Positions 54,179 to 63,000 of a stretch of 64,000 nt of DNA are shown one piece after another. Each line of letters opens with the position of its first letter. The stretch's first letter is position 1. The notes beneath the pieces are model-generated. The model was not told where the DNA came from, did not search any database, and saw only the letters and a list, made by a program, of their open reading frames with translations. Origin of the DNA: SG8-41 sp963699525 (lineage in GTDB: Bacteria; Pseudomonadota; Gammaproteobacteria; Burkholderiales; SG8-41); NCBI GenBank assembly GCA_963699525.1, contig CAVOUI010000009.1:434001-498000 (forward strand). Direction: 5' to 3'. The translations under genes were made by a program, and so were the position numbers.

Positions 54179-56036
54179 CTATTTTGCCAGCGACAGCAAT
54201 CCGGTGCTGAGCCACGGCACGTACGAGATGGCGAGCACGCCCAGGGACAGTGCCAGGAACAGCGGCAACACCGAGCGGCACACTTCGAGGATCGGCCGGC
54301 CGAAGCGGTACGACGAGAAGAAGAGGTTCAGCCCGATGGGCGGCGTGAGATACCCGAGCTCGAGGTTGGCGAGAAAGATCATGCCGAGATGCACGGGATG
54401 GATGCCGAACGCGAGGCCGATCGGCACGATCAACGGCGTGACCACGACGATTGCGGAGAAGATGTCCATCACTGAGCCGACGAGCAGCAGGAATCCGTTC
54501 AGCGCGAGCAGGAACACCCACGGCGATCGGATGTGCTGGGTCACCCACTCCACCGCCCGATCGGGTATCTGGGCGTCCACCATGTAGTTGGTGAAGCCGA
54601 GCGAGACTCCGAGGATCATCAGGATCCCGCCCACCAGCAGCCCGCACTCGGTCATGATGCGCGGCGCGTCCCGGAGCGGGCCGATGTCGCGGTGGATCAC
54701 CGCGGCGATGATGAACGCCCAAAGAGCAGTCGCCGCGGCGGCCTCGACCGGAGTCGCGAGCCCCCCCAACAGGATGCCGAGCGGGATGATCGGGAGCGAG
54801 AGATCCCATTTCGCCGACCACAGGGCGCGGACGGCCCGCCCGCGGTCGAATGACCTGGCCGGTCCGGAGCGCCTGGGTGCCTGCCGCACGCCCCACGTGA
54901 TCGCAATACCGAGCATGAGCACAGTCGGCAGGAAGCCGCCGACGAACATGGATTCGATGCTGGTCCTGGCAACGATGGCGTACAGGAGCAGGGGCAGCGC
55001 AGGAAACAGCAGCACGCCGGGCAGTCCGCCCCCGGTAACAAGCCCCAGCGCCGGGCGCTCGGCGTAGCCTGCCGACAGCAACAGCGGCATGGCGAGCCCG
55101 CCGATCGCGAGGATGGCCACGCCGGACGCCCCTGTGAAGCTGGTGAAGAACGTGCAGACGAGCACAGTGGCCACGGCAGCGCCGCCGCGATAGCGCCCGA
55201 AGAGTGCGTCGAACAGCTCGATCGCCCGCTTGGGCGAGCCACTTTCGGCGAGGAAATAGCCGGCCAGGGTAAAGAGGGGAATTGCCGGCAGCGTCGGATT
55301 CCCGGCGAGCGCGTAGTGGTTCACCGCGATCGAGGCGATGGGAACGCCGGAACCCCACATCAGCAGCAAGGCCATGCCGCCGAGCACGGCGAAGAGCGGG
55401 GCACCGAGCGCCATCGCCCGCGAGCAGGACGACGAGTCCGGGCGCGACAAAGTCGCGCGGAGCAAGGGGCAGGGCCAGCAGCGCCGCGACGATCGCGGCG
55501 GCAAGCGCGAACGCAAGGGCCCGGTAGCGGATATCCTCCGCGGAGCGCGCCAGCAGGCGCAGCGCGATGAGGGCAAAGCCGGCCGGCAGCAGCAGCTCGA
55601 CCGCCCAGACCGGGATGTCGTAGGCAAGAATATGACCGGCCGTGCGCTCCACTTGCACGAACTTCGCACTGGCGAGTCCGAGCAGTGCGCTCACCGCGGC
55701 CGCGACAGCATGGCTTACGAACCGCGCGATGCGGGCGGCTGTCCCTTTCAGTAGGACGGAGGCCGAGAAGCCGAGCAGGCGATCCTCGCGCGCGGCGATG
55801 ACGGCGCCGAGGATGCCCACCGCGAACGTGAGGTGCTGCACCAGGGACGAAGAGCCCTCGATCCCGACCCCGGCCGCTGCGCGCAGAGCGATCTCGGCGA
55901 GCGGCACAACGACGAGCAGCAGCAAGGCCAGCGACAGAATCGCGTTCTCGGCCGCGACCAGGACACCCCCCCGCCCGGCAGCGCGGAGCTCGGGCGGGGC
56001 GGTCGCCGCGGGGTTAGCGGCCGCGGTCGAGGTCAC
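54179..56036 (-). CDS. Fused TRAP transporter permease DctQ-DctM (one frameshift)
   Basis: About 618 residues. The first ~190 form the small (DctQ) subunit with four helices (AENAILSLALLLLVVVPLAEI...). The rest is the large DctM subunit: GNPTLPAIPLFTLAGYFLAESG, FTSFTGASGVAILAIGGL, and the terminal LANLELGYLTPPIGLNLFF, a strict DctM signature. Near 55418 an extra C (G on the sense strand) in a run of three breaks the frame; removing it joins LVVLLA to AMALGAPLF. It overlaps the DctP stop (ATGA). TRAP systems use ion gradients to import organic acids. Confidence 0.87.
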
Positions 56037-57055
56037 TTTCTCGCCCCCCGGTATTCGGTGAGAAAGCGCTGGACTTCGTCGAACGTCTCGGCCGGCACCA
56101 GGCCGCCTCGGACCTCCGGCCAGGCCTTGCGCGCGAGCGCGTCCCAGGCCTGCTCCACTTCCGGTGTCGGGTTAAGCACCTTCAAACCGCGCTGCTCCAG
56201 CGCCTTGACGGTCTCGTCGTCGCGCTCGCCGCGCTTCGCGCGCAGCGTCTCGCCCGCCACCGCGGCCGCCGACAGCAGCGCGGCGCGCCCCGCGGGAGTC
56301 ATTGCCTCGAGGGCCTTGGTGCTCATCACGACCGCGCCAACGATGGGGGCCCAGTTGACGCGCAGCATGTAGGGCGCCTGGCGGTCGAGCTGGACGACCA
56401 GGGCCCATACCGGTGGAGCGGGGACCGCGTCGATCATTCCGGTCTGCAGCGAGGGCAGGATGTCCGATACCTCCAGCACGACGGGGCGGTAGCCCAGCTT
56501 TTTCATCATGTCCACCTGGGCGTTGCTTCCGGCCCACGCGAACATCCGGCTCGACTTGAGCTGTTCCGGCGTCGTCATCGGCGACTTGGTGAAGAAATGC
56601 ACCCAGCCGCCCTCGCCCCAGAACAGGACCGTGAAGCCTTTCGCGCGCAGCTTCTGCTCGAGGTCCGGGCGCAGCTTTTCGCGCACGTAATCCACTTCCT
56701 CCCAGGAGCGGAACGTGAGCGGAATGAACTGCAGCACCCCGACCGACGGGTCGATCTCGCTCAATCCAGTCATGGTAACCATCGAGGCGTGCAGCTGGCC
56801 CACGCGTATGCGCCGGATGGTCTCGGCTTCCGCGCCCTGGACGGCGTCGGTGTAGATGATACAGCGGGCCTTGGGGCCTTCCGCGGCGCGCCACTTTTCG
56901 CACATGTCCTGCAGCACGCGGTGAAAGACGGAGCCCTTGGGCGCCCCGGTCGAGATCTTGAACGTGAGATCCTGGGCCGCGGCGGCGGTGGAAGCGGCCG
57001 CGAGCACCGCGATGGCGAGGCGCGCCACGAAGCTCATGCAAAGTCTTTTGTCCAT
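56033..57055 (-). CDS. TRAP transporter substrate-binding protein DctP
   Basis: A 340-residue periplasmic receptor with signal peptide (FVARLAIAVLAAASTAAAAQ) and mature start DLTFKISTGAPKGSVFHRVL. RIRVGQLHASMVTMTGLSEI and GWVHFFTKSPMTTPEQLK follow, the second before the ligand-binding region. The TatT-adjacent TRAP receptors form a subgroup that forms complexes with the lipoprotein. The start is ATG 57055 with TGGAGGA upstream; it lies 12 bases after the TatT gene. The ligand is unknown and may be hydrophobic, as suggested for other TatT-linked TRAP systems. Confidence 0.85.
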   Translation of the reverse strand: MDKRLCMSFVARLAIAVLAAASTAAAAQDLTFKISTGAPKGSVFHRVLQDMCEKWRAAEGPKARCIIYTDAVQGAEAETIRRIRVGQLHASMVTMTGLSEIDPSVGVLQFIPLTFRSWEEVDYVREKLRPDLEQKLRAKGFTVLFWGEGGWVHFFTKSPMTTPEQLKSSRMFAWAGSNAQVDMMKKLGYRPVVLEVSDILPSLQTGMIDAVPAPPVWALVVQLDRQAPYMLRVNWAPIVGAVVMSTKALEAMTPAGRAALLSAAAVAGETLRAKRGERDDETVKALEQRGLKVLNPTPEVEQAWDALARKAWPEVRGGLVPAETFDEVQRFLTEYRGARK

Positions 57056-57066
57056 GCTTCCTCCAG

Positions 57067-57972
57067 TCAGTCGGCGAAGAGAGTGTCGGTGCGGGTCAGC
57101 AACCAGCGCGCGCGGCGCTGCATCACCGTGTTCACCAGGCGCCATTCCGGCCGCGCGTCGGGATCGACTTTGAGAGCGCGCTGCAGCAGCTGCTCGAATT
57201 CCTTGCGGTTGCGCTCCTGGACGGCCGCCGCCTCGGCGAGCGCCACGTAGGGCGAGGCCTGCATGCCGCCGGTCAGCTCGACGGCGCGCGCGAAGTGCTG
57301 GCGTGCCAGGGCCGCCGCGTCGGGGCTCATGCCGGTGCGGGTCATCTCGTAGGTGATCATGAAGACGTGGATCGTTCCGTAGTCGTAGTCGGGGTTCAGC
57401 TCGAGCGCCCGGCGCACCAGCGCCTCCATGATCGGGAGCTGGGAAACCGTGAACGGGTCGTCCTTCGAAAGCGAGATCGCGGCGGCCCAGGCGACTCCGG
57501 TCCAATAGAGCAGCGGCACGTCCTCGGCGGTCGTCCCTGCAAGGGCGCGCGCCGAATCCTCCCTGAGCGCCTTGCCGATGCCCGGATAGGCGGTTTCCAG
57601 GCCGCGCACCCCGTAGTTGCGGGCACGCAGGTAGAGGCGGCGCGCGCGATCCCGCTGCGCGTACGCCAACTTGAGGTCCTTGTCCTCGACCTCGTCCGCG
57701 GGCATTTCCACGAAGGCGTAGGAGAATTGCACGAAGCCCTGGGTGAGAGCGAGCAGCAGCCCGCGGTGGTTCGGCGTCTCGGCGAGCACGCTCTCCATCA
57801 GCTTCAGGCTGAACGGCACCGCGGCGCCGATCAGCTCGGGGTCGTCGTCGGATCCGAACGACGTGCCGCTGGAGGCGAGCGCGTCGCCCATCCTGTTGGC
57901 CACGATGGTGTTGATGGAGCACCCGCTCGCGGCGAGAGCCAGCACGAGCAGGATCAATCGAGCGTGGACCAT
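57067..57972 (-). CDS. TRAP-associated TPR lipoprotein TatT (T component)
   Basis: A 301-residue lipoprotein. Signal LILLVLALAASGC (lipobox ASGC) is followed by SINTIVANRMGDALASSG, the typical TatT opening. Helical TPR-like units follow: AVPFSLKLMESVLAETPNHRG, LTQGFVQFSYAFVEMPADE, YLRARNYGVRGLE, VRRALELNPDYDYG. In Treponema the TatT protein Tp0956 forms a trimer that docks the DctP receptor. First gene of operon C; CAGGAGGTG lies before the ATG, and the 11-base repeats about 61 bases upstream. Confidence 0.85.
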   Translation of the reverse strand: MVHARLILLVLALAASGCSINTIVANRMGDALASSGTSFGSDDDPELIGAAVPFSLKLMESVLAETPNHRGLLLALTQGFVQFSYAFVEMPADEVEDKDLKLAYAQRDRARRLYLRARNYGVRGLETAYPGIGKALREDSARALAGTTAEDVPLLYWTGVAWAAAISLSKDDPFTVSQLPIMEALVRRALELNPDYDYGTIHVFMITYEMTRTGMSPDAAALARQHFARAVELTGGMQASPYVALAEAAAVQERNRKEFEQLLQRALKVDPDARPEWRLVNTVMQRRARWLLTRTDTLFAD

Positions 57973-58032
57973 GTATCACCTCCTGCGTGTTGCCATGCCC
58001 CGCATCGTCGCGCGGCGGGGGTTGCCGATGGA

Positions 58033-58058
58033 TTACGCATGGCTTACCAATAGCTTAC
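58033..58058 (-). promoter_or_regulatory. Element C: three 11-bp-period direct repeats before operon C
   Basis: Sense strand: GTAAGCTATTG, GTAAGCCATGC, GTAATCC, cores exactly 11 bases apart, 61 bases before the TatT ATG. It is followed by ATCGGCAA and CCCCC, as at elements A and B. The element lies between TatT and the divergent LuxR-type gene. Confidence 0.65.
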
Positions 58059-58124
58059 AGGTTCGAGGGCGTGCTTTGACACCATCATGGCAGGCGATCT
58101 TAGGCAAGGGGATCAGCACGGGGA

Positions 58125-58170
58125 ATCCCATGTATATGGGACGGCTCGCGCCGCCCCATGTTCATGGGAT
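58125..58170. promoter_or_regulatory. Paired CCCATG palindromes forming one long hairpin
   Basis: CCCATGTATATGGG (58127-58140) and CCCATGTTCATGGG (58155-58168) are each near or full palindromes. They also pair with each other across CGGC-TCGC-GCCG to give a 20-base stem with two mismatches, one G-T pair and a TCGC loop. The second copy is identical to the core at 45012-45025. They sit about 60 bases before the LuxR-type gene. Confidence 0.55.
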
Positions 58171-58227
58171 GTCGGCGTGAGCGGGACCGGTTTACGATGA
58201 TCCGGGAGTCAGAAATTCACGAGCGTT

Positions 58228-58534
58228 ATGCCGAGCTTTGAGGAAATTGCAGTGCCTCGCGCCCGCACCGGAACCGCGAAGAGCCGTCCAGGCGAAAAGC
58301 GGAGCGGTGAGGCGGACGTCGGGAGGACCTCTTACCGTGCGCGAGGTGGACGTGCTGAAGCTGCTATCGCGCGGCCACACGTACACCGAGGTCGGCCAGA
58401 AGCTCGGAATTTCCCTGCACACGGTGACGAGCCACATCAAGAAGAGCTACCGCAAGCTCGGCGTGCACTCCGCGGCGGCCGCGGTCACCCGCGCTGCCGA
58501 TCTCGGATTGCTCGGCAAGTCCCGGTTCGGCTGA
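58228..58534 (+). CDS. Small LuxR-type helix-turn-helix protein (one frameshift or internal start)
   Basis: The C-terminal 65 residues are a clear LuxR/GerE DNA-binding domain: LTVREVDVLKLLSRGHTYTEVGQ, then HTVTSHIKKSYRKLGVHS. No receiver or sensor domain is present. From ATG 58228 the frame reads MPSFEEIAVPRARTG and must shift near 58330 to join the domain; one extra base there would give 101 residues. Alternatively a TTG at 58238 starts the second frame without a shift. It is divergent from operon C and is a candidate regulator of it. Confidence 0.65.
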
Positions 58535-58560
58535 GCGCCCCTCATCCATTAGTATCAATT

Positions 58561-58597
58561 CCCTCCCCATCGACGGGGGAGGGCTAGGGTGGGGGTG
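58561..58597. repeat. CCCTCCCC/GGGGGAGGG REP-like palindrome, copy 2
   Basis: CCCTCCCC, a six-base loop, GGGGGAGGG, then CTAGGGTGGGGGTG. It is the same type of element as 20448-20480, with a one-base insertion before TAGGGTG. It lies between the LuxR-type gene and the converging glycosyltransferase gene, and may serve as a bidirectional terminator. Confidence 0.6.
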
Positions 58598-58649
58598 TGC
58601 TGAGCACGCTACACCAGCCAGTTGTCCGCGTAGAGGCGAATTCCGTTCC

Positions 58650-59891
58650 TCACTTTCTCTTCCCGCCGTCGATGCCAAGCAGCTTGAGGTGGCGAGGCAG
58701 GCACACGCGGCGCAGGTCGAAGCCCTCGACGACCGTCTTGCGCGCCCGTTCCCGTACCTTGTCCGTTTGCCGCGAGCGCCCGAGCACCTCGTCCACGCGC
58801 GCTGCGATCTCATCGGGACTGAAAAAGTCCACCAGGAAGCCGTTTTTGCCGTGCGCTATGACTTCCTCCACGGGGGGTGTGCGCGAGCCGATGACGGCAC
58901 AGCCCGCTGCCATGGCCTCCAGGATCGACCAGGACAGCACGAAGGGGTACGTCAGATATACGTGCGCGGAGGAGATCTGGTAGATGCGCAGCAGGGTCTG
59001 ATGCGGGACCTGCCCGAGAAAATGGATCCGGCTCAGATCGAGCCGGCTTCCGACCTCTTCGAGATATTTCTTCTTGTAGGTCTGTTCTTTCGGCAAGGGG
59101 GTGCCGTAGCTCACCCCATCGGCCCCGACGATGAGCACATGGGCCTGCGGGCGCCGGCGCTGGATCTCCGGGAGCGCGCGCATGAAGATGTGGAAGCCGC
59201 GGTACGGCTCGAGGTTTCTTGCGACGTAGGTGACTACCTCATCCTTGGCGGTGAGCGTCAGGTTTTTGCCCGCCAGCACGACCTCCGCGCGGGGTTCGGG
59301 CCGCACGAGGTCCGTGTCCACGCCCTCATGGACGACCGTGATCCGGTTCCGGAACGGTGCGGGAAAGGTGTTGCGCTGCCACTGGGTGGGACTGATGCCG
59401 CCGTCGGCGGCTTCCAGGCTCAGCAAGCTCGCGCTGTTCTTGATCCGCACCCGGCACAGGTCGTCGAGGGTCGCCGGAAATTCCGGATCGAACCCCACAT
59501 CGGCGCCTTTTGCGCGGTAGTAAAACTCGCAATAGAGCGTGAGGCGGGCGTCGGGATAGATGTCCTTCAGGAACAGGGCTTCCCCCCAACCCGGGTGCGC
59601 GTAAACGATGTCGGGCACGAAACCGCGTTTCCGAAGCTCGAGGCAGGCACGCACCACGGCCTGCCCGCGCCGCACGGCGCCTTCCAGCGGCCTCACGTAG
59701 TAATGCGTCCGGTCGGATGCGGGGGCGGGCGGCGCGTAGCCTGCCACGCTGACGCCGGGAATCTTCCCGCGCTGCTTGAGGTTACCCGCATCGCCCAAGG
59801 CCATTACCTGGCAGCGCTTGTCCTGCGCGAGCGTCTGGGCCAGCCAGCGGTATTGAGCGGGGAAATTCTGGTGGACGAACAGTATTTTCAT
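58650..59891 (-). CDS. Family 4-type glycosyltransferase (GT-B fold)
   Basis: A 413-residue glycosyltransferase. It begins MKILFVHQNFPAQYRWLA, an opening shared by a well-populated family-4 subgroup. The C-terminal domain has VVTYVARNLEPYRGFHIFMR and a nucleotide-sugar site FVLSWSILEAMAAGCAVIGS followed by TPPVEEVI, the E-x7-E type motif. The subgroup acts in surface polysaccharide or glycoprotein synthesis. The ATG at 59891 is preferred; a GTG five codons upstream is possible. It lies next to a large secreted RTX protein gene, but 160 bases and a hairpin separate them. Confidence 0.87.
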   Translation of the reverse strand: MKILFVHQNFPAQYRWLAQTLAQDKRCQVMALGDAGNLKQRGKIPGVSVAGYAPPAPASDRTHYYVRPLEGAVRRGQAVVRACLELRKRGFVPDIVYAHPGWGEALFLKDIYPDARLTLYCEFYYRAKGADVGFDPEFPATLDDLCRVRIKNSASLLSLEAADGGISPTQWQRNTFPAPFRNRITVVHEGVDTDLVRPEPRAEVVLAGKNLTLTAKDEVVTYVARNLEPYRGFHIFMRALPEIQRRRPQAHVLIVGADGVSYGTPLPKEQTYKKKYLEEVGSRLDLSRIHFLGQVPHQTLLRIYQISSAHVYLTYPFVLSWSILEAMAAGCAVIGSRTPPVEEVIAHGKNGFLVDFFSPDEIAARVDEVLGRSRQTDKVRERARKTVVEGFDLRRVCLPRHLKLLGIDGGKRK

Positions 59892-60012
59892 TGTGGTGAC
59901 GGCCACGGCTCATGAGAGACGCGTGCGGCCGTGGCGCTCAACACTTTACTCCACGGCTACCACCCTGCGCTCGACGCCACGCTCGCGAAGACGCGACCCC
60001 GTCACAAGGCGT

Positions 60013-60037
60013 AGGAGCGGGTTCGAAACCCGCCCCT
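60013..60037 (-). terminator. Hairpin after the RTX gene
   Basis: AGGAGCGGGTT, loop CGA, AACCCGCCCCT: 11 pairs with one mismatch, starting 13 bases past the RTX stop at 60051. The same GTAGGAGCGGGTTCGAAACCC word is a dispersed palindromic element in many Proteobacteria, so it may be both a repeat and a terminator. Confidence 0.5.
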
Positions 60038-60050
60038 GCGGCTGAGCGCC

Positions 60051-63000
60051 CTAGAGGATGAAATCAGAGTCGGACAGACCGAGGCCGGTACCCTGCAAGA
60101 CGATATGCATGTCCGCTGTTGTGTCGCCGTTATTGTCAATCTGGAGGATGGTGCGGGAGTTGGCAACGTCCTCAGACCACGTGACGCTGTTGGCAACGCG
60201 TGTTCTCACTGGCCGCCGCGACAAACGCGAAAGCTTGATCAAAATCCATGCCAGTATTCGCATCGATCGTAGACAGGTCGATCTTGTCAGTCCCGTGCAC
60301 GAAATCAGTGATGACATCCGAAAATCCAAGGGCGTCGTCGCTGTCCGAGGTCGCATTGAATACGAACGTGTCACTGCCTGCCAGGCCGGTCATCGTGTCG
60401 GTGCCGCCGCCGCCCTGGAGCACGTCTGCGAGGCTGCTTCCGGTGAGCGTGTCGGTGAAGTCGGTGCCGATGACGCCTTCGATGTTCTTGTAGAAGTCGG
60501 TGCCGATGCCTGCCAGCGCGCCCGAATTCCACAATCCGTTACAGATCTCCTGGATTGGTGCTCCTGATTCAATGTGAAAGTGATTCCCGCGGTCGCGTTC
60601 GAGAAATCAAGGCTGTCAATGCCGGCGCCGCCGTCCATGGTGTCGTTGCCGCCGCTGCCCCGAAGGGTGTCGTTGCCGTCGGCGCCATCGATCAAGTCGT
60701 TCCCGCCGACGCCTGCAATGAAGTCGTTGCCGCTGCTGCCGGTGAGCGTGTCGTTGAAGTTGGTGCCGACGACGCCTTCGATGTTCCGGTAGGTGTCGGT
60801 GCCGAGCCCGACGGCGCTGAGGTCCACCATCCGTATCCGAGCTGCTCTGCTCGAGGGTGAAATTGATCGCCCCGCTCGCGTCCGAGAACCCGATGCGGTC
60901 GTTACTGCCGGCACCGCCGTCGATCGTGTCGTTCCCGGCGCCGCCCTGGAGGCGGTCGTCTGCGCTGCTGCCGGTGAGCGTGTCGTTGAAGTTGGTGCCG
61001 ACAACGCCTTCGATGTTGCGGTAAGTGTCGGTGCCGAGCCCGACGGCGCTGAGGTCCACCACCGTATTCGAAACTGCTCTGCACGAGGGTGAAATTGATT
61101 CCCCCGGTCGCGCCCGAGAACACGATGCCGTCATTACTGCCGGCACCGCCGTCTATCGTGTCGTTCCCGGCGCCGCCGCTGGAGCGTGTCATCGCCCGCA
61201 CCGCCCGTCGATTACATCGTTACCGCCGCTGCCGGTGAGGGTGTCATTGAAATCGGTGCCGATGACGCCTTCGATGTTGCTTGTAGAAATCGGAGCCGAG
61301 CCCGTACTGCGCCCGAAGTCCACAATCCGTATCCGGATCTCCTGGATTCGTGCACTGATTCAGGGTGAAATTGATTCCCGCGCTCTCGTTCGAGTAATCA
61401 AGGCGGTCAATCCCGCCGCCGCCGTCCAGGGTGTCGTTGCCGCCGCTGCCCCGGAGCGTGTCGTTACCGTCGGCGCCATTGATGCGAGTCGTCCCCACCG
61501 ACACCCAAAAGGTAGTCGTCGCCGCTGCTGCCGGTGAGCGTGTCGTTGAAGTTGGTGCCGATGACGCCTTCGATGTTCTTGTAGGAGTCGGTGCCGATGC
61601 CTGGCAGTGCACCCGTGCTCCACAATCCGTTTACTGTATCTGCCGGATTGGTGCCTTGATTCAGGGTGAAATTGATCGCTCCCGTCGCCTCCGAGAACGC
61701 GATGCGGTCATTGCTTCCGGCACCGCCGTCGATCGTGTCGTCGCCGGGCCCGCCCTGGAGGCGGTCGTCTGCGCTGCTGCCGGTGAGCGTGTCATTGAAG
61801 TTGCGTGCCGATGACGCCTTCGATGTTCCGGTAAGTGTCAGTGCCAAGCCCGAGGCTGCTCAAGTCCACCACCGTATCCGAGCTGCTCTGCACGAGGGTG
61901 AAATTGATCCCCCCGGTCGCGTCTAGGAACGCGATGCGGTCGCCGCCGCCGGCACCGCTGGCACCGCCGTCTAGCGTGTCGTTCCCGCCGCCGCCCTGGA
62001 GCGTGTCATCGCCCGCGCCGCCCTCGAGCAGGTTGGCGAAGGCATCCCCGGTGAGGCTGTCGGTGCCGGCGGTGCCGAGCACGTGCTCGATGCCGCTCAC
62101 CGTGGCCACATCGCCACCGGGGCCATTGACCGCGTCGCCATTGAACGGATCGGCGTCGGAGGTGCCCGCACCCAGATTGACGCTCACCCCGACTCCTCCC
62201 CCGTAGAAGATGCCGTTGCTCACAAACTCCAGCCGGTCGAAGCCAGCGCCGCCTTCGATCGAGTCATGCCCGCGCGTCTGGCGCAACACGTCATCGCCCG
62301 CGCCACCCAAGAGCGTGTCGTCCATCGTGCCGGGGGTGGCGTCACCTGACCCGGAGCCCGCCAGGGTGTCGTTACCCGCCCCGCCCTCCAGCCGGTTGGC
62401 AACGTTGGTGGCGCCCTGGATGTAATCGTTGAACGCCGAGCCGATCACGTTCTCGAAGCCGCTGATCGTGTCGGTGCTGCCGAAGCCGTCGCTCGCGGTA
62501 CCGGGCGTTACCGAGACCCCGCCGATCGTGACGGTCGTCGTGGTGAACATGTTCACGATCACCCGCGTGGGCGAATCGTCGTAGAGCAGCGTGTCAGTGC
62601 CCGCCCCACCCACCAGGAGTCCGCCCCTGCGCCGCCCTTGACATCGTTCTCGCTGCTGCCGGTGAGTATGTCGTTGAAATTGGTGCCGATAACGCCTTCG
62701 ATGTTCATGTACGAATCGTTGCCAAGGCCTGGCAGGACACCGGTCGGACCAAAATGTTCCGAAGTTGGTACCTTGACTCAGGGTGAAATTGATTCCTGCG
62801 GTGCCATCCGAAAGATCAAGCAGGTCAGACCCTGCGCCGCCGTCGATCACGTCGTTGCCGCCTTGGCCCTCGAGCCGGTTGGCGAAGGCATCCCCGGTGA
62901 GTCTGTCGTTGCCGGTGGTGCCGAGCACGTACTCGATGCCGCTCACCGTGGCCACATCGCCCCCAGCGCCGTTCACGCTATCCACGCCACCCGCATCGGC

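Noticed and set aside
60011..60040. GGTTCGAAACC, like a tRNA T-arm
   Set aside because: No acceptor, D or anticodon arms around it; it is a simple hairpin of the common GTAGGAGCGGGTT type, placed after the RTX stop.
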